NCBI RefSeq assembly: GCF_040253635.1
Contig: NZ_JBEJGX010000003.1
Span: 1,240,001 to 1,304,000, forward strand
DNA length: 64,000 nt
Origin: Streptomyces sp. Edi2
GTDB lineage: Bacteria; Actinomycetota; Actinomycetes; Streptomycetales; Streptomycetaceae
Reading direction: 5' to 3'
The notes beneath the pieces are model-generated. The model was not told the origin of the DNA and did no database searches. It saw nothing but the letters and a program-made list of their open reading frames with translations. This document shows, piece by piece, positions 24,305 through 32,921 of the stretch. The position numbers and the translations under genes were made by a program. Numbering within the stretch: position 1 is the first letter of the stretch; every line of letters starts with the position of its first letter.

Positions 24305-24793
24305 TCAGGCCTCGCCCCGTTCAAGCCCCCCGAGCCGTTCCGCCAGCCGCTCCAGGAACACCCGCTGGCCCGCCACCAGGCGCCGGTGCGCCTCGCGCGG
24401 GGTGAACCAGGCGACCCGGTCGATCTCGGGGAAGGTGCCGGTCACCCCGGATCCGCGCGGCCATTCCATGTCGAAGGTGCCGGGCACGATGCGCTCCGGA
24501 TCGAGATCGCTCTCGACGGCCCAGACCGTCACCACCTTGCCGCTCGCCTGGCGGGCCTCGCCCAGCAGGACACCGGGCGCGTCGGGGGGCGGCAGACCCA
24601 GCTCCTCCTCGAACTCCCGCCGGGCCGCGTCCCGCGCCTCTTCCGGGGGCAGGTACTCGCCCTTGGGCACCGACCACGCCGCGGCGCCCCGCCGTTCCCA
24701 CAACGGCCCGCCCATGTGCGCCAGCAGCACCTCGACGCCGCCGTCCGCGGTGCGCCGGTACAGCAGCAGCCCGGCACTGCGCTTTCCCGCCAC
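24305..24793 (-). CDS. Nudix hydrolase
   Basis: 162 residues. A full Nudix box is visible: G-E-Y-L-P-P-E-E-A-R-D-A-A-R-R-E-F-E-E-E, then L-G-L. It fits the G-x5-E-x7-R-E-x-x-E-E-x-G-U consensus, which binds Mg and hydrolyses nucleoside diphosphate-linked compounds. K-R-S-A-G-L-L-L-Y-R at the start is typical of the MutT-like group near DNA ligases. The GTG at 24793 lies just after the ligase stop (24799) on the same strand, so the pair is probably one operon, suggesting a role in nucleotide clean-up or repair. A longer frame upstream is antisense-like noise over the ligase. Confidence 0.88.
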   Translation of the reverse strand: MAGKRSAGLLLYRRTADGGVEVLLAHMGGPLWERRGAAAWSVPKGEYLPPEEARDAARREFEEELGLPPPDAPGVLLGEARQASGKVVTVWAVESDLDPERIVPGTFDMEWPRGSGVTGTFPEIDRVAWFTPREAHRRLVAGQRVFLERLAERLGGLERGEA

Positions 24794-24798
24794 GGCGG

Positions 24799-26346
24799 TT
24801 ACCCCTCCCCGCCGTCGTGCGCGGTGAGCACCGTCTCCACGGTGTCCGCCTCGGCCGCCGTCTTGTCCTCCCGGTAGCGCACCACCCGGGCGAAGCGCAG
24901 GGTCACGCCCGCCGGGTAGCGCGTGGACGTCTGCAGGCCGTCGTAGGCGATCTCGACGACGAGTTCCGGACGCACCGTCACCACGTGGCCGTCGTCCGCC
25001 ACGGCGAGTTCCCGCAGCCGCTCGGTCTGCCAGCGCAGGGTGGCGTCGGTGAGTCCCTTGAAGGTCTTGCCCAGCATCACGAATCCGCCGTCCGGCCCGC
25101 GCGCGCCGAGGTGGAGGTTGGACAGCTTCCCGGTGCGCCGGCCGTGGCCCCACTCCGCCGCGAGCACCACCAGGTCCAGGGTGTGCACGGGCTTCACCTT
25201 CAGCCAGGCGGCACCCCGGCGGCCCGCGCTGTAGGGGGCGTCCAACGCCTTGACCACGACGCCCTCGTGGCCCCGGCGCAGGGTCCGCGACCAGAAGTCC
25301 TCGGCGGCCGCGCGGGCCGCGGCGTCGGACGGGTCGGCGACCACCTGGCGGCGCACCCGCAGATGCTCGGGCACCAGCCGGGCCAGTTCCGCGTGCCGTT
25401 GCTCGCCGGGCAGTTCCAGCAGGTCGCGGCCGTCGACCGAGAGGAGGTCGAAGAAGACCGGGGACAGCGGCAGTGCGGCCTGCGCCGCGGAGACGTCGAC
25501 CCGCGAGCCGAACCGTCCCGCGACCCGCTGGAAGGGCAGCGGGCGGCCCTCGCCGTCCAGCGCGATCACCTCGCCGTCGAGGATGAAGCGGTCGGCCGGC
25601 AGCTCCCGGGCGACGGCGGTGACCTCGGGGAGCCGGTCGGTGACCTCATCCAGGGTGCGGGTGTGGATCCGGACGTCCGGCCCGTGCCGGTGCACCTGGA
25701 CGCGGATGCCGTCCAGCTTCTCCTCCACCGCGCAGGCACCGAGCTTGTCCACCGCCTCGGCCACCGTCTTGGCGCTGTGCGCCAGCATCGGCCCGACGGG
25801 CCGCCCGACGGTGAGCCGGAACTCCGCGAGCGCCGGCGGCCCCTCGGCGAGCAGCGCCCGTGCCACGTCCTGCAGGGATCCCGCCAGCATCACGGCCCGG
25901 CGGACGTCGGCCGCGGGCACCTCGGTGGCGGCGGCGAGCCCTTCGACCGCGATGGCGTCCAGCGCGCCCTGCCGCACCTCGCCGGTGAGCAGGCCGACCA
26001 GGAAGCGCTGTTCCTCCCGTGTCGCCGCGGCCAGCAGCTCCCGGACCAGCCGGCGCCGCTCGTCCTGCGCCCCGGCGCCCGAGACCCGCGCCAGCCCGGT
26101 CAGCGCGGTATCCACGTCGCCCACGGTCAGCGTGGCGTGCTCCGCGGCCGCGACCGGCTCGCGCAGCACGCTCCAGCCGATCCCGATCCGCCCCTGGGGC
26201 AGCCGCCCGGCCAGATACGGGATGACCACCGGGACGTCCTGTGGCGCGGCGGCCCGGAACAGCCCGGCCAGCAGCGCGATCTTCTGCGAACGTGCCGGTG
26301 TTGCCGCGACATCGGCGGAGACCTGTGCGAGAGCGGCCAGCAGCAT
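24799..26346 (-). CDS. ligB: ATP-dependent DNA ligase (LigB-type)
   Basis: 515 residues. An N-terminal DNA-binding domain (about 1-175) is followed by the adenylation domain with K210 in E-E-K-L-D-G-I-R, the lysine that carries AMP. Next are D-R-F-I-L-D-G-E-V-I-A (motif III), E-G-V-V-V-K (motif IV region) and A-W-L-K-V-K-P (motif V), and a C-terminal OB domain ending at about 500. This is the mycobacterial LigB / archaeal-type arrangement, not LigD (no polymerase or nuclease domain). It joins nicks with ATP; the essential replicative ligase in actinobacteria is the NAD-dependent LigA, so this is accessory repair. ATG at 26346. Confidence 0.93.
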   Translation of the reverse strand: MLLAALAQVSADVAATPARSQKIALLAGLFRAAAPQDVPVVIPYLAGRLPQGRIGIGWSVLREPVAAAEHATLTVGDVDTALTGLARVSGAGAQDERRRLVRELLAAATREEQRFLVGLLTGEVRQGALDAIAVEGLAAATEVPAADVRRAVMLAGSLQDVARALLAEGPPALAEFRLTVGRPVGPMLAHSAKTVAEAVDKLGACAVEEKLDGIRVQVHRHGPDVRIHTRTLDEVTDRLPEVTAVARELPADRFILDGEVIALDGEGRPLPFQRVAGRFGSRVDVSAAQAALPLSPVFFDLLSVDGRDLLELPGEQRHAELARLVPEHLRVRRQVVADPSDAAARAAAEDFWSRTLRRGHEGVVVKALDAPYSAGRRGAAWLKVKPVHTLDLVVLAAEWGHGRRTGKLSNLHLGARGPDGGFVMLGKTFKGLTDATLRWQTERLRELAVADDGHVVTVRPELVVEIAYDGLQTSTRYPAGVTLRFARVVRYREDKTAAEADTVETVLTAHDGGEG

Positions 26347-26452
26347 AGGGCCATGGTGCCCCCGCGGCGCCGTGGCCGCTCCCCCGGGCGCGGGGGCCAC
26401 CGGCCGGTGCGGCAGCCGTGCGGGTCCGCGGCCGGGGCGGTCCCGCCCCGTG

Positions 26453-27853
26453 TCAAGGGGCGAGATACGAGTGGAAGAGGTTGTCCGGGTCCCACTGCGC
26501 CTTGATCTCCTGCAGGCGGTCCCAGGCGGCGGGGGTGTACGAGCGCCGGACCCGTGCGGCATCCGCTTCCAGGTCCGTTTCGGCGATGTAGTGGAATCCG
26601 TCGTCCTGCGGGTCCGCTGCGGCCATCGCCTCGCGCAGCCAGCGCGTCTGGGTGTCGTCCTCGGCCGGGTCGTCCCAGATCGCGTAGCAGACGAGGTAGG
26701 ACGTGCCGAGCGGGGAGAAGGCCATGTTCCGCAGCAGAGCGGGGTGCTCGGAGACCGGCAGCACCGGGGAGAGCACCAGGGACTTCCCGGAGGGGGCGTC
26801 GGCCACCGCACCGGCGATACGGGTCAGCTGGGTGGCGTAGTTCTCCGGTGACCACAGGGTGTCCGCCGCATACCGGTGGGCCGGCGGCCAGGCGGACACC
26901 GCGCCCTCGTGGAGCGCGGCGAAGGAGGTCGGTGCGGCGGGCTGCCGGCCTGTGGCGAGCTCGCCGAAGGGGCAGTCGGCGAACGGCTGCAGCGCCTGCA
27001 GGGCGTCGCTGCGTTCCGTGGCGAACGCGGTCGCGGCGACCGTGATCCGGGGCCCGGCCGCCGCCGTGCCGGCCCGTGGACCGGCCGGCATGAGGACGAA
27101 GGCCGTTTCGACGTACGGCGGGAGCCCGCGCGCGGTCCGCTCCGCCCACTCCGCCACCCGGGCGACCTCGGTCAGCGGGAAGGTCAGGGAGGTCGTCATG
27201 AGCGAGGCGGGGTGGGGGTGCAGGGCGAGGCGGAAGCGGGTGACGGCCGCGCAGAACCCCGGTCCGGCGCCCCGCGCGGCCCAGAAGAGGTCGGGGTTCT
27301 CGGTATCGCTGCAGGTGACGGTCCGGCCGTCGGCGGTGACGGCCCGGATCTCCAGGACGTCGGCGCAGGACGCCCCCCAGGCCCGGGAGTTCCAGCCCAG
27401 GCCGCCGCTGAGCAGGAACCCGCCGACCGCCACGGTGGGGCAGTGGCCGACGGGGAACGCCAGATCCCGCGGGGTGAGAGCCGCGACGAGTTCCTGGCCG
27501 GTGGCGGCGGGCTGCACCGTGGCCGTCGCCGGGGCGTCGCCGGCCGCGGGCGCGATACGGCACTCCCGGAGCGCGGAGAGGTCGAGCAGCAGCCCCCGGT
27601 CACGCAGCGGCGAGCCGGACCAGTTGTGCCCGCCGGAGTACATCGAGATCCGCAGTCCCCGGGTGCGGGCGTAGGTGACGGCGGACGCCACATCCGCTTC
27701 CGTGGCGGCGCGCACGATGACCTCGGGGAACCGCTGCGGCCGCCGCTCGTTCCACACGGCGGCGGACCGGGCTCGCTCGTAGCCGGCCTCACTCCGCGTC
27801 ACCAGCGTGCCCTGGATGTCCTCCGCCGCCGCTGCCGGTTCCCGTGGGCACAT
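26453..27853 (-). CDS. Bicovalent FAD-linked oxidoreductase (berberine-bridge-enzyme-like)
   Basis: 466 residues of the BBE-like FAD oxidase family. The FAD_binding_4 domain (about 40-180) has both covalent flavin sites: H76 in S-G-G-H-N-W-S-G and C138 in V-G-H-C-P-T-V-A-V-G-G. The C-terminal BBE motif is W-D-P-D-N-L-F-H at the end. These enzymes oxidise alcohols, sugars or natural-product intermediates with O2. No signal peptide. GAGGAGG precedes the ATG, 10 nt after the stop of the double-ABM gene, so the two are one operon. Function within a small biosynthetic set is inference. Confidence 0.92.
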   Translation of the reverse strand: MCPREPAAAAEDIQGTLVTRSEAGYERARSAAVWNERRPQRFPEVIVRAATEADVASAVTYARTRGLRISMYSGGHNWSGSPLRDRGLLLDLSALRECRIAPAAGDAPATATVQPAATGQELVAALTPRDLAFPVGHCPTVAVGGFLLSGGLGWNSRAWGASCADVLEIRAVTADGRTVTCSDTENPDLFWAARGAGPGFCAAVTRFRLALHPHPASLMTTSLTFPLTEVARVAEWAERTARGLPPYVETAFVLMPAGPRAGTAAAGPRITVAATAFATERSDALQALQPFADCPFGELATGRQPAAPTSFAALHEGAVSAWPPAHRYAADTLWSPENYATQLTRIAGAVADAPSGKSLVLSPVLPVSEHPALLRNMAFSPLGTSYLVCYAIWDDPAEDDTQTRWLREAMAAADPQDDGFHYIAETDLEADAARVRRSYTPAAWDRLQEIKAQWDPDNLFHSYLAP

Positions 27854-27863
27854 CGTGGCCTCC

Positions 27864-28844
27864 TCACCAGATCTGGTGGGTGATCAGACCGAAGACGACG
27901 ATGGACACCAGGTAGCCGAGCAGCACCAGCCCGACACCCAGCACCTGTTCCTTGCGGCCGGTGGCCCGGGAGGGCACCAGCCAGAAGGCGAGTGCCTTGT
28001 TCACGAGCGGCATCAGCAGCCAGGTCAGCGCGCTGACGCTCAGTACGTTGGACAGGAACAGGCCGATGTACTCGCGGATGGTGAGCTTCTCCAGCCCCAC
28101 TCCCACGGTCAGGTTGAGCACCATCACCGTCGGATAGAGCGCCAGGACGACGGACATCGCCTGTTTCCAGTTGGGCGGCGCACCGCCCCTGCGGTCGAAC
28201 TGGAACCAGCCGCTGAACGCCGAACCGACCTTGCGCACGTCGTACGAGGTGAAGTACTTCTTCCCCTCGGCCAGCAGCTTGGTGCGGACCTCGGAGTGGA
28301 GCCAGTCGTCGAGGTGTTCGCGGGAGTCGAACCGGAAGACGACGACCCAGTGCTCCTGCACGCCCTCCACGGGTGTGAACAGTTCGGACCCCATGAAGCC
28401 CGGCGCCTTCTCCTGCGCCGTGAGCGTCTTCTCCTGCCAGCGCAGGAACTGCTGCTCCTGGCCCGGTGTGACCTCGTGGGAGATGACGGCCGTGACCACG
28501 TCGGTGGCCGGCCGCGCGGGGCTGCCGCCCTGCAGCACCTCCTGCTTCGGCGGGCCCTCGAAGAGTCCGCGCGCCTCGTCGAGCAGTTCCCGTCGCCGGC
28601 CCGACTCCAGCCACGCGGTCAGACAGTCCATTTCGGAAAAACGAAATACGGCCACCCATTCGTTTTCTTCGCCGGCGCCGGGAGGATACACCTCGGCGTC
28701 CACGAAACCCTCGAATTCACGGGCGGCCTGATTCGTTCTGTCCTGCCAACGCTGATAGTCGTCGGTGCGGCCTTCGCGCACCTTCTGCGAGGTCACAACG
28801 GTGGCGATGTCTGCCGCGGAATCACGGCTTGCACGGGCACTCAC
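27864..28844 (-). CDS. Membrane protein with two antibiotic-biosynthesis-monooxygenase (ABM) domains
   Basis: 326 residues. Two ABM-like ferredoxin folds in tandem (about 13-92 and 112-190) share the pattern T-V/A-V-x-S-x-x-V, R-W-Q-x-x-T, F-x-G-F-x-x-x-E-V/L-x-x-P, W-V-x-V-F-R-F and L-x-x-W-L-x-S. Then come about three hydrophobic helices (near 232-250, 262-282, 300-325). ABM domains act as small cofactor-free oxygenases or binding modules; here they are tied to the membrane. The GTG at 28844 lies 7 nt after TAGGCT, which suggests a leaderless message. The first 70 codons use more A/T than the rest. Followed after 10 nt by the FAD oxidoreductase. Confidence 0.85.
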   Translation of the reverse strand: MSARASRDSAADIATVVTSQKVREGRTDDYQRWQDRTNQAAREFEGFVDAEVYPPGAGEENEWVAVFRFSEMDCLTAWLESGRRRELLDEARGLFEGPPKQEVLQGGSPARPATDVVTAVISHEVTPGQEQQFLRWQEKTLTAQEKAPGFMGSELFTPVEGVQEHWVVVFRFDSREHLDDWLHSEVRTKLLAEGKKYFTSYDVRKVGSAFSGWFQFDRRGGAPPNWKQAMSVVLALYPTVMVLNLTVGVGLEKLTIREYIGLFLSNVLSVSALTWLLMPLVNKALAFWLVPSRATGRKEQVLGVGLVLLGYLVSIVVFGLITHQIW

Positions 28845-28851
28845 CTTGAGT

Positions 28852-28857
28852 AGCCTA
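28852..28857 (-). promoter_or_regulatory. Leaderless -10 box of the double-ABM operon
   Basis: TAGGCT 7 nt before the GTG, with TTGCCG 18 nt further upstream as a possible -35. It lies in a 94-bp A/T-richer gap shared with the divergent deaminase gene. Confidence 0.55.
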
Positions 28858-28938
28858 GTACAGAAGCGATTTACACGGCAAATGGGGCATTTGACTAACC
28901 GTTCCGCAGAGGAATCGATGCCGATCGGAGACTCCGTA

Positions 28939-29505
28939 ATGGAACAGAAAGAACTTCTCGCAGAGGCTGTACGGCTCGCCACGGAATCCGTGGAGAACGG
29001 CTGGGGCGGCCCGTTCGGCGCGGTGCTCGCGCGGGACGGGAACATCGTCGCCCGCGGGCAGAACCGCGTGCTGCTGACCGGCGACCCCACCGCGCACGCC
29101 GAGGTGGAGACGATCCGCAAGGCCATACAGGTCCTCAACCCCGAAGCTCCGAGCATCGCCGTGGAGCGTCAGAACGAGAGCACGCTGGAGTACGTCCCGC
29201 GGCCCCCCGGGTCACCGGACCCGGTCCCCGAGCGGGCCCGGATGCTCCAGGGCACTTCGATCTACATCAGCGGCGCGCCCTGCCCCATGTGCATGAGCGC
29301 CATCTACTGGTCGCGGATCGAGGCGGTCTACTACAGCTGCGACCTCGAGGACACCGCGAAGATCGGCTTCGACGACACGTTCCAGTACGAGGACTTCAAG
29401 AGGCCGCTCGACGAGCGCAGGATCAAGATCGAGCAGATCTACCCCGAGATGGGCGCCCAGTCGTACGCGGCCTGGACGAACCGGCCGGACAAGCACCCGT
29501 ACTGA
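28939..29505 (+). CDS. Guanine/cytidine-deaminase-fold nucleoside deaminase
   Basis: 188 residues of the zinc deaminase family closest in pattern to GuaD. The zinc site is complete: H53-A-E55 (T-A-H-A-E-V) and C115-P-M-C118. G-G-P-F-G-A-V near residue 23 and the C-terminal G-F-D-D-x-F-x-Y plus the P-Y end are also GuaD-like. Between H-A-E and the cysteines there are about 35 extra residues (70-104), rich in Pro and charged residues, not found in GuaD. The ATG at 28939 has GGAG 8 nt upstream and aligns with GuaD starts; ATG 28918 is possible. Divergent from the FAD/ABM operon. The base may be guanine or a related purine. Confidence 0.87.
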   Translation: MEQKELLAEAVRLATESVENGWGGPFGAVLARDGNIVARGQNRVLLTGDPTAHAEVETIRKAIQVLNPEAPSIAVERQNESTLEYVPRPPGSPDPVPERARMLQGTSIYISGAPCPMCMSAIYWSRIEAVYYSCDLEDTAKIGFDDTFQYEDFKRPLDERRIKIEQIYPEMGAQSYAAWTNRPDKHPY

Positions 29506-29578
29506 GGGAGGATCACCGGTCGGCGGCGGCCGGCCGATGGCGACGGTCGACACGCGGAGGCGGAACGGGGTACGGCTC

Positions 29579-29619
29579 GTGACGGCCACCCGGCGCGCGG
29601 TGCGCCGGGCGGCCGTCAC
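29579..29619. terminator. Bidirectional terminator, stem of 17 bp
   Basis: GTGACGGCC (29579-29587) pairs with GGCCGTCAC (29611-29619), and inside it CCCGGCGC (29589-29596) pairs with GCGCCGGG (29602-29609), leaving a 5-nt loop and one internal mismatch. It lies between the deaminase gene and the lipoprotein gene converging on it. Confidence 0.75.
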
Positions 29620-29729
29620 GGGCCTGCGCGGGGGACCCGGGGGGGCGTGTGCGGCGCCCGGGCCCAGGGCGCATCCGGTACTCCTGGACGGGCCTGCCTG
29701 CCGGCAGCGCGCGCGGCGGGTCGGCCGGC

Positions 29730-30827
29730 TCACTCGTACAGCACGTACTCCGGCTGCGGCCGCAGCGCCAGGACCTCCTTGGGCGTCATCAGGCGGCTGC
29801 CCTTCGCGTCCTCCTCGTAGAACAGCTTGAAACCGGTGTGGAGGCCGTCGGGCAGGTCCTTGACCAGTTGGTGCCAGGTCCCGCGCTTCAGGCCCGGCGA
29901 GCCGATGCCGTCGGCGCTCTTGATGAGCGCCACGCCGGGCTGGGGCCGCAGGGCGGACTGCTCGCCCACGACGGAGGTGGCCACCTGATGGAAGACCAGC
30001 GGCTTCTGCGGCAGATCATGCGCCTTCACCAGCCCGGACAGATAGCGGGCCACCTTGGTCAGCTCATGGCCGTCGGTGTGCCCGTAGGTGTCACCCGGCA
30101 CCTCGCCGGAGCCCATCTCCCATTCCGGGTCGAGCGCGATCCCCACATCGGGGTGGACGAGCCAGTCGCGCAGCGCCTTGACCTCGTCGAGCACCGAGGC
30201 GCGGCCCGGCTGGATGTTCAGCAGCAGCAGCGCGCGCCGGTCGCGGGCCAGGCGGTGGAAGCGGCGGATGGTGGCCGGGGCCGTCCGGGAGCGGTAGGTG
30301 CCGTCCGGGCCGGCCGAGGCGTTGGCCACCGTCGCCAGGAGCTCGAGTACGGGCAGCGGCTCGCGGCCCGCGGCGTACGAGTGCGCCACCTTCTCCGCCT
30401 GGGCGGCCCGCTGTTCCGGGTCACCGGTCCCCAGCCGGCCGAGCGCCGCCGCCCCGGGCAGACCACAGAACCCGACCAGTCGGTAGCGCGGAAACAATTC
30501 CCTTCCACCACGGGGCAGTTCGGGTCGGCGCCGCTTGGTCGGGCGGGCCGGCGGGGGCGCCGTCGCGGAACCGGACGGGCTCGGGGTGCCGGATCCGGCG
30601 GAGGGGGAGGCCGACGAGCCGCCCGGTGGCGAGGCCTTGGGTGCGGAGTCCGCACGGGAGGAGGACTGCCCGCACGCCGTGAGCAGTCCCAGCCCTGCCG
30701 CTGCCGTGGCCGCGAGCAGGTGACGCCGGCTCGCCTCCGGCGATGGAGAGGGCGTTGCGGGGTGGCGGCCGGCCACCCCTGCCCCGCGTATTCCGGCGTC
30801 CTCGCGCCCTGACACCTCGTCCGCCAC
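29730..30827 (-). CDS. Secreted lipoprotein of unknown function (TIM-barrel-like)
   Basis: 365 residues. An R-R-H-L-L motif begins the signal peptide (possible Tat type), ending in the lipobox L-L-T-A-C at about residue 52. A Ser/Pro/Gly-rich linker follows to about 105, then a conserved-looking domain: Y-R-L-V-G-F-C-G-L-P-G, A-L-L-L-L-N-I-Q-P-G-R-A-S, V-G-I-A-L-D-P-E-W-E-M-G, and L-V-F-H-Q-V. The strand pattern and the D-P-E-W near the barrel end resemble glycosidase-like TIM barrels, but I do not recognise the family. GTG at 30827 with GGAGG four bases upstream; the frame continues up through a tandem repeat and is not coding there. Confidence 0.8.
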   Translation of the reverse strand: MADEVSGREDAGIRGAGVAGRHPATPSPSPEASRRHLLAATAAAGLGLLTACGQSSSRADSAPKASPPGGSSASPSAGSGTPSPSGSATAPPPARPTKRRRPELPRGGRELFPRYRLVGFCGLPGAAALGRLGTGDPEQRAAQAEKVAHSYAAGREPLPVLELLATVANASAGPDGTYRSRTAPATIRRFHRLARDRRALLLLNIQPGRASVLDEVKALRDWLVHPDVGIALDPEWEMGSGEVPGDTYGHTDGHELTKVARYLSGLVKAHDLPQKPLVFHQVATSVVGEQSALRPQPGVALIKSADGIGSPGLKRGTWHQLVKDLPDGLHTGFKLFYEEDAKGSRLMTPKEVLALRPQPEYVLYE

Positions 30828-30880
30828 ACTGCCTCCGTCCCCCGGCGCCCGGCCGATGACCGGGCACCGGCTGTTCTTCG

Positions 30881-30993
30881 GACCGGTCCTGTCCGGCCGG
30901 TCCCGTCCAACGGGCCCCGTCCGACCGGTCCCGTCCGGCTGGTCCCGTCGGACCGGCCCTGTCCGGCCGTCCTGTCCGACCGGTCCTGTCCGT
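30881..30993. repeat. Degenerate tandem repeat, about 8 units of 13-15 bp
   Basis: Copies of GACCGGTCCTGTCCG with variants (GGTCCCGTCC, GGCCCTGTCC) follow one another without spacers. It begins 54 nt upstream of the lipoprotein start and fills the divergent gap (30828-31238) with the YGSN-protein gene. The rest of this 411-bp gap has no gene. Confidence 0.75.
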
Positions 30994-31226
30994 GCAGTGC
31001 GCATCTCCAGACCACTCGCGGCAAAACCCGTAGGGGAAACGATCAAGCCACGTCACACCGGCCGTGCGCTCCGCTCACCGGCACTTCACTGCGTTGCCGC
31101 CCCGGTGCCACGGGTGCATTGCCTCGGCGCCGCGGACCCTGCCAGGGCCACCGACCCTGCCGGGCGCGCGGACGTCGCCGGGCACCGCTGCCCCTGCCGG
31201 GCGCCACCGTGGCGGCCCGGGCCGCG

Positions 31227-31232
31227 TAGCGT
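31227..31232 (+). promoter_or_regulatory. Leaderless -10 box TAGCGT
   Basis: TAGCGT ends 6 nt before the GTG at 31239. No Shine-Dalgarno sequence is needed if transcription starts at or next to the GTG. Confidence 0.55.
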
Positions 31233-31238
31233 GAGGAC

Positions 31239-32060
31239 GTGATCAGGCCCCCACGCCTCGAAGCCCTCGACCACTCCCCCGAAGCCGTCCGCCGCCTCAC
31301 CCCCGTCCACCGCCTCTGGTACGCCGCATACGGCTCCAACATGCATGCCGAGCGGCTGGCCTGCTATCTGGCCGGCGGGCAGCCCCTTGGCGGGCTGCGC
31401 ACCTACCCGGGCTGCCGGGACCCCCGCCCGCCCGCGCGTACGGCGCCGGTCATGCTGCCCGGCCTGCTGTTCTTCGCCACGGAATCGCAGGTATGGACCG
31501 GCGGCAGCGCCTTCTACGAACCCGGCCCTGGCCCCCATCCCGGCTCCGCCCCCGACCCCGGCACCGGCACCGGCCCCGCACCTGCCGCGGACGCGGCCGG
31601 CCGGGGGACCGGTGGAACAACCGGCCGAGGGCCCGGCGTCGCAGCCGACCAGTTGCACCCCGGTGGCGCCGAACTGCCCGCCCAGGCGTATCTGCTGACG
31701 CTGTCCCAGTTCTCCGACATCGCCGCTCAGGAGATGCACCGGGAACCCGGCCAGGATCTCGACCTGACGAAGGCCCTGACCCGCGGCCGGGCCCGGACCG
31801 GACCCGGCCGGTACGAAACCCTGGTGTGTGCCGGACTGCTGGACGGTTACCCGGTACTGGCCTTCACCTCCCCTTGGAGCAGCCAGGAAATCGCCCTGAA
31901 CCCGCCCTCGGCGGCCTACCTGCGGCACATCGCGGCCGGCATCGTCGCCTCCCACGGATGGAGCCCCCGCCGGACCGCCGAGTACCTCGCCGGCTGCCCG
32001 GGAGCCGAAGGGCACTGGACGGCCGCGGCGATCGCGGCGCTGCTCGGCGACCCGCGGTGA
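31239..32060 (+). CDS. Gamma-glutamylcyclotransferase-fold (YGSN) protein
   Basis: 273 residues. W-Y-A-A-Y-G-S-N-M-H (Y31-G32-S33-N34) is the substrate-loop signature of the gamma-glutamylcyclotransferase-like fold, found in several unrelated-function proteins. The middle (about 95-145) is a low-complexity Pro/Gly/Thr-rich insertion, probably disordered. After it come Q-A-Y-L-L-T-L-S-Q-F-S-D-I-A-A-Q-E-M and Y-P-V-L-A-F-T-S-P, conserved-looking. Some annotations call such Streptomyces proteins histone deacetylases; I see nothing to support that. Starts GTG, probably leaderless. Confidence 0.75.
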   Translation: MIRPPRLEALDHSPEAVRRLTPVHRLWYAAYGSNMHAERLACYLAGGQPLGGLRTYPGCRDPRPPARTAPVMLPGLLFFATESQVWTGGSAFYEPGPGPHPGSAPDPGTGTGPAPAADAAGRGTGGTTGRGPGVAADQLHPGGAELPAQAYLLTLSQFSDIAAQEMHREPGQDLDLTKALTRGRARTGPGRYETLVCAGLLDGYPVLAFTSPWSSQEIALNPPSAAYLRHIAAGIVASHGWSPRRTAEYLAGCPGAEGHWTAAAIAALLGDPR

Positions 32061-32230
32061 CCGGCGTGCGGCCACACCCTCCCGGCTCGCCCGGCGCAGC
32101 GCACACCCGCCCCCACCACGCCCGTCCCGGGCACACTGGTGGCACCCCGGCCGGTGGTCCCCGGCGGACCCCCTGTGGACCCGGTGGACTCCGGTAGACC
32201 CCGGCCCCGAGGACTTCAGCGAGGACCGTG

Positions 32231-32809
32231 ATGAGAAAGATCATCTTGTCGATGTCGGTGTCCCTGGACGGCTTCATCGAGCGCCCTGACCGCCAGATCG
32301 ACTGGCATCAGGTCGACGACGAGCTCCACCGTCACCTCAACGAGCAGCTACGGCAGATGGGCGCCTTCATGAGCGGCCGGGTCACCCACGAACTCATGGC
32401 GGACTTCTGGCCCACCGCGGACGCCGACCCCTCAACCACCGGCCCCATGGCCGAATTTGCCGGGATCTGGCGGGACACACCCAAGATCGTGTTCTCCCGG
32501 ACCCTGGAACGGGCCGACTGGAACACCACCATCATGCGCGAGGTCGTCCCCGAGGAGATCAAGGCGCTCAAGGCGCAGCCGGGCGGAGACCTGGCGCTCG
32601 GTGGCGCCGATCTCGCCGCGGCGTTCATGGCCCACGACCTGATCGACGAGTACCACGTCTACGTCCATCCGGTCCTCATCGGCCGGGGCAAACCCCTCTT
32701 CCCGGCCACGGACGCCACCACCTTTCTGCGGCTCGCCGGGACCCGGGCCTTCGGCAACGGCGTCGTCCTCCTCCACTACCGGCGCGCCGAGGCCCCGGCC
32801 ACGGAATGA
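32231..32809 (+). CDS. Dihydrofolate reductase-fold (RibD C-terminal-like) protein
   Basis: 192 residues of the RibD C-terminal / bacterial DHFR-like family: K-I-I-L-S-M-S-V-S-L-D-G-F-I-E at the start, G-A-F-M-S-G-R-V-T-H-E-L, K-I-V-F-S-R-T-L, L-A-L-G-G-A-D-L, and D-E-Y-H-V-Y-V-H-P-V-L-I-G-R-G at the end. These proteins bind NADPH and reduce pterin- or flavin-like compounds, but most, including this one, have no assigned substrate. GAGGA lies about 5 nt before the ATG at 32231; the GTG three bases upstream is too close to it. Confidence 0.88.
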   Translation: MRKIILSMSVSLDGFIERPDRQIDWHQVDDELHRHLNEQLRQMGAFMSGRVTHELMADFWPTADADPSTTGPMAEFAGIWRDTPKIVFSRTLERADWNTTIMREVVPEEIKALKAQPGGDLALGGADLAAAFMAHDLIDEYHVYVHPVLIGRGKPLFPATDATTFLRLAGTRAFGNGVVLLHYRRAEAPATE

Positions 32810-32921
32810 CCGCCCGCGGCCGCACCGGTTCACGGGTTCACTGCTTCGCCGGCCCGAACCATCGAGTGCGCACCGTCGCGGCACGCGCCGCACCCGTACG
32901 GTCCCTCCCCTCCCCGCACCC

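Noticed and set aside
26435-26449. Terminator after the FAD oxidoreductase gene
   Set aside because: GGGGCGG/CCGCCCC has only a two-base loop; it may form a shorter stem but is not convincing.
30828-31046. Longer N-terminus for the lipoprotein at 29730-30827
   Set aside because: The extra frame is the tandem repeat; the signal peptide and the ribosome-binding site place the start at 30827.
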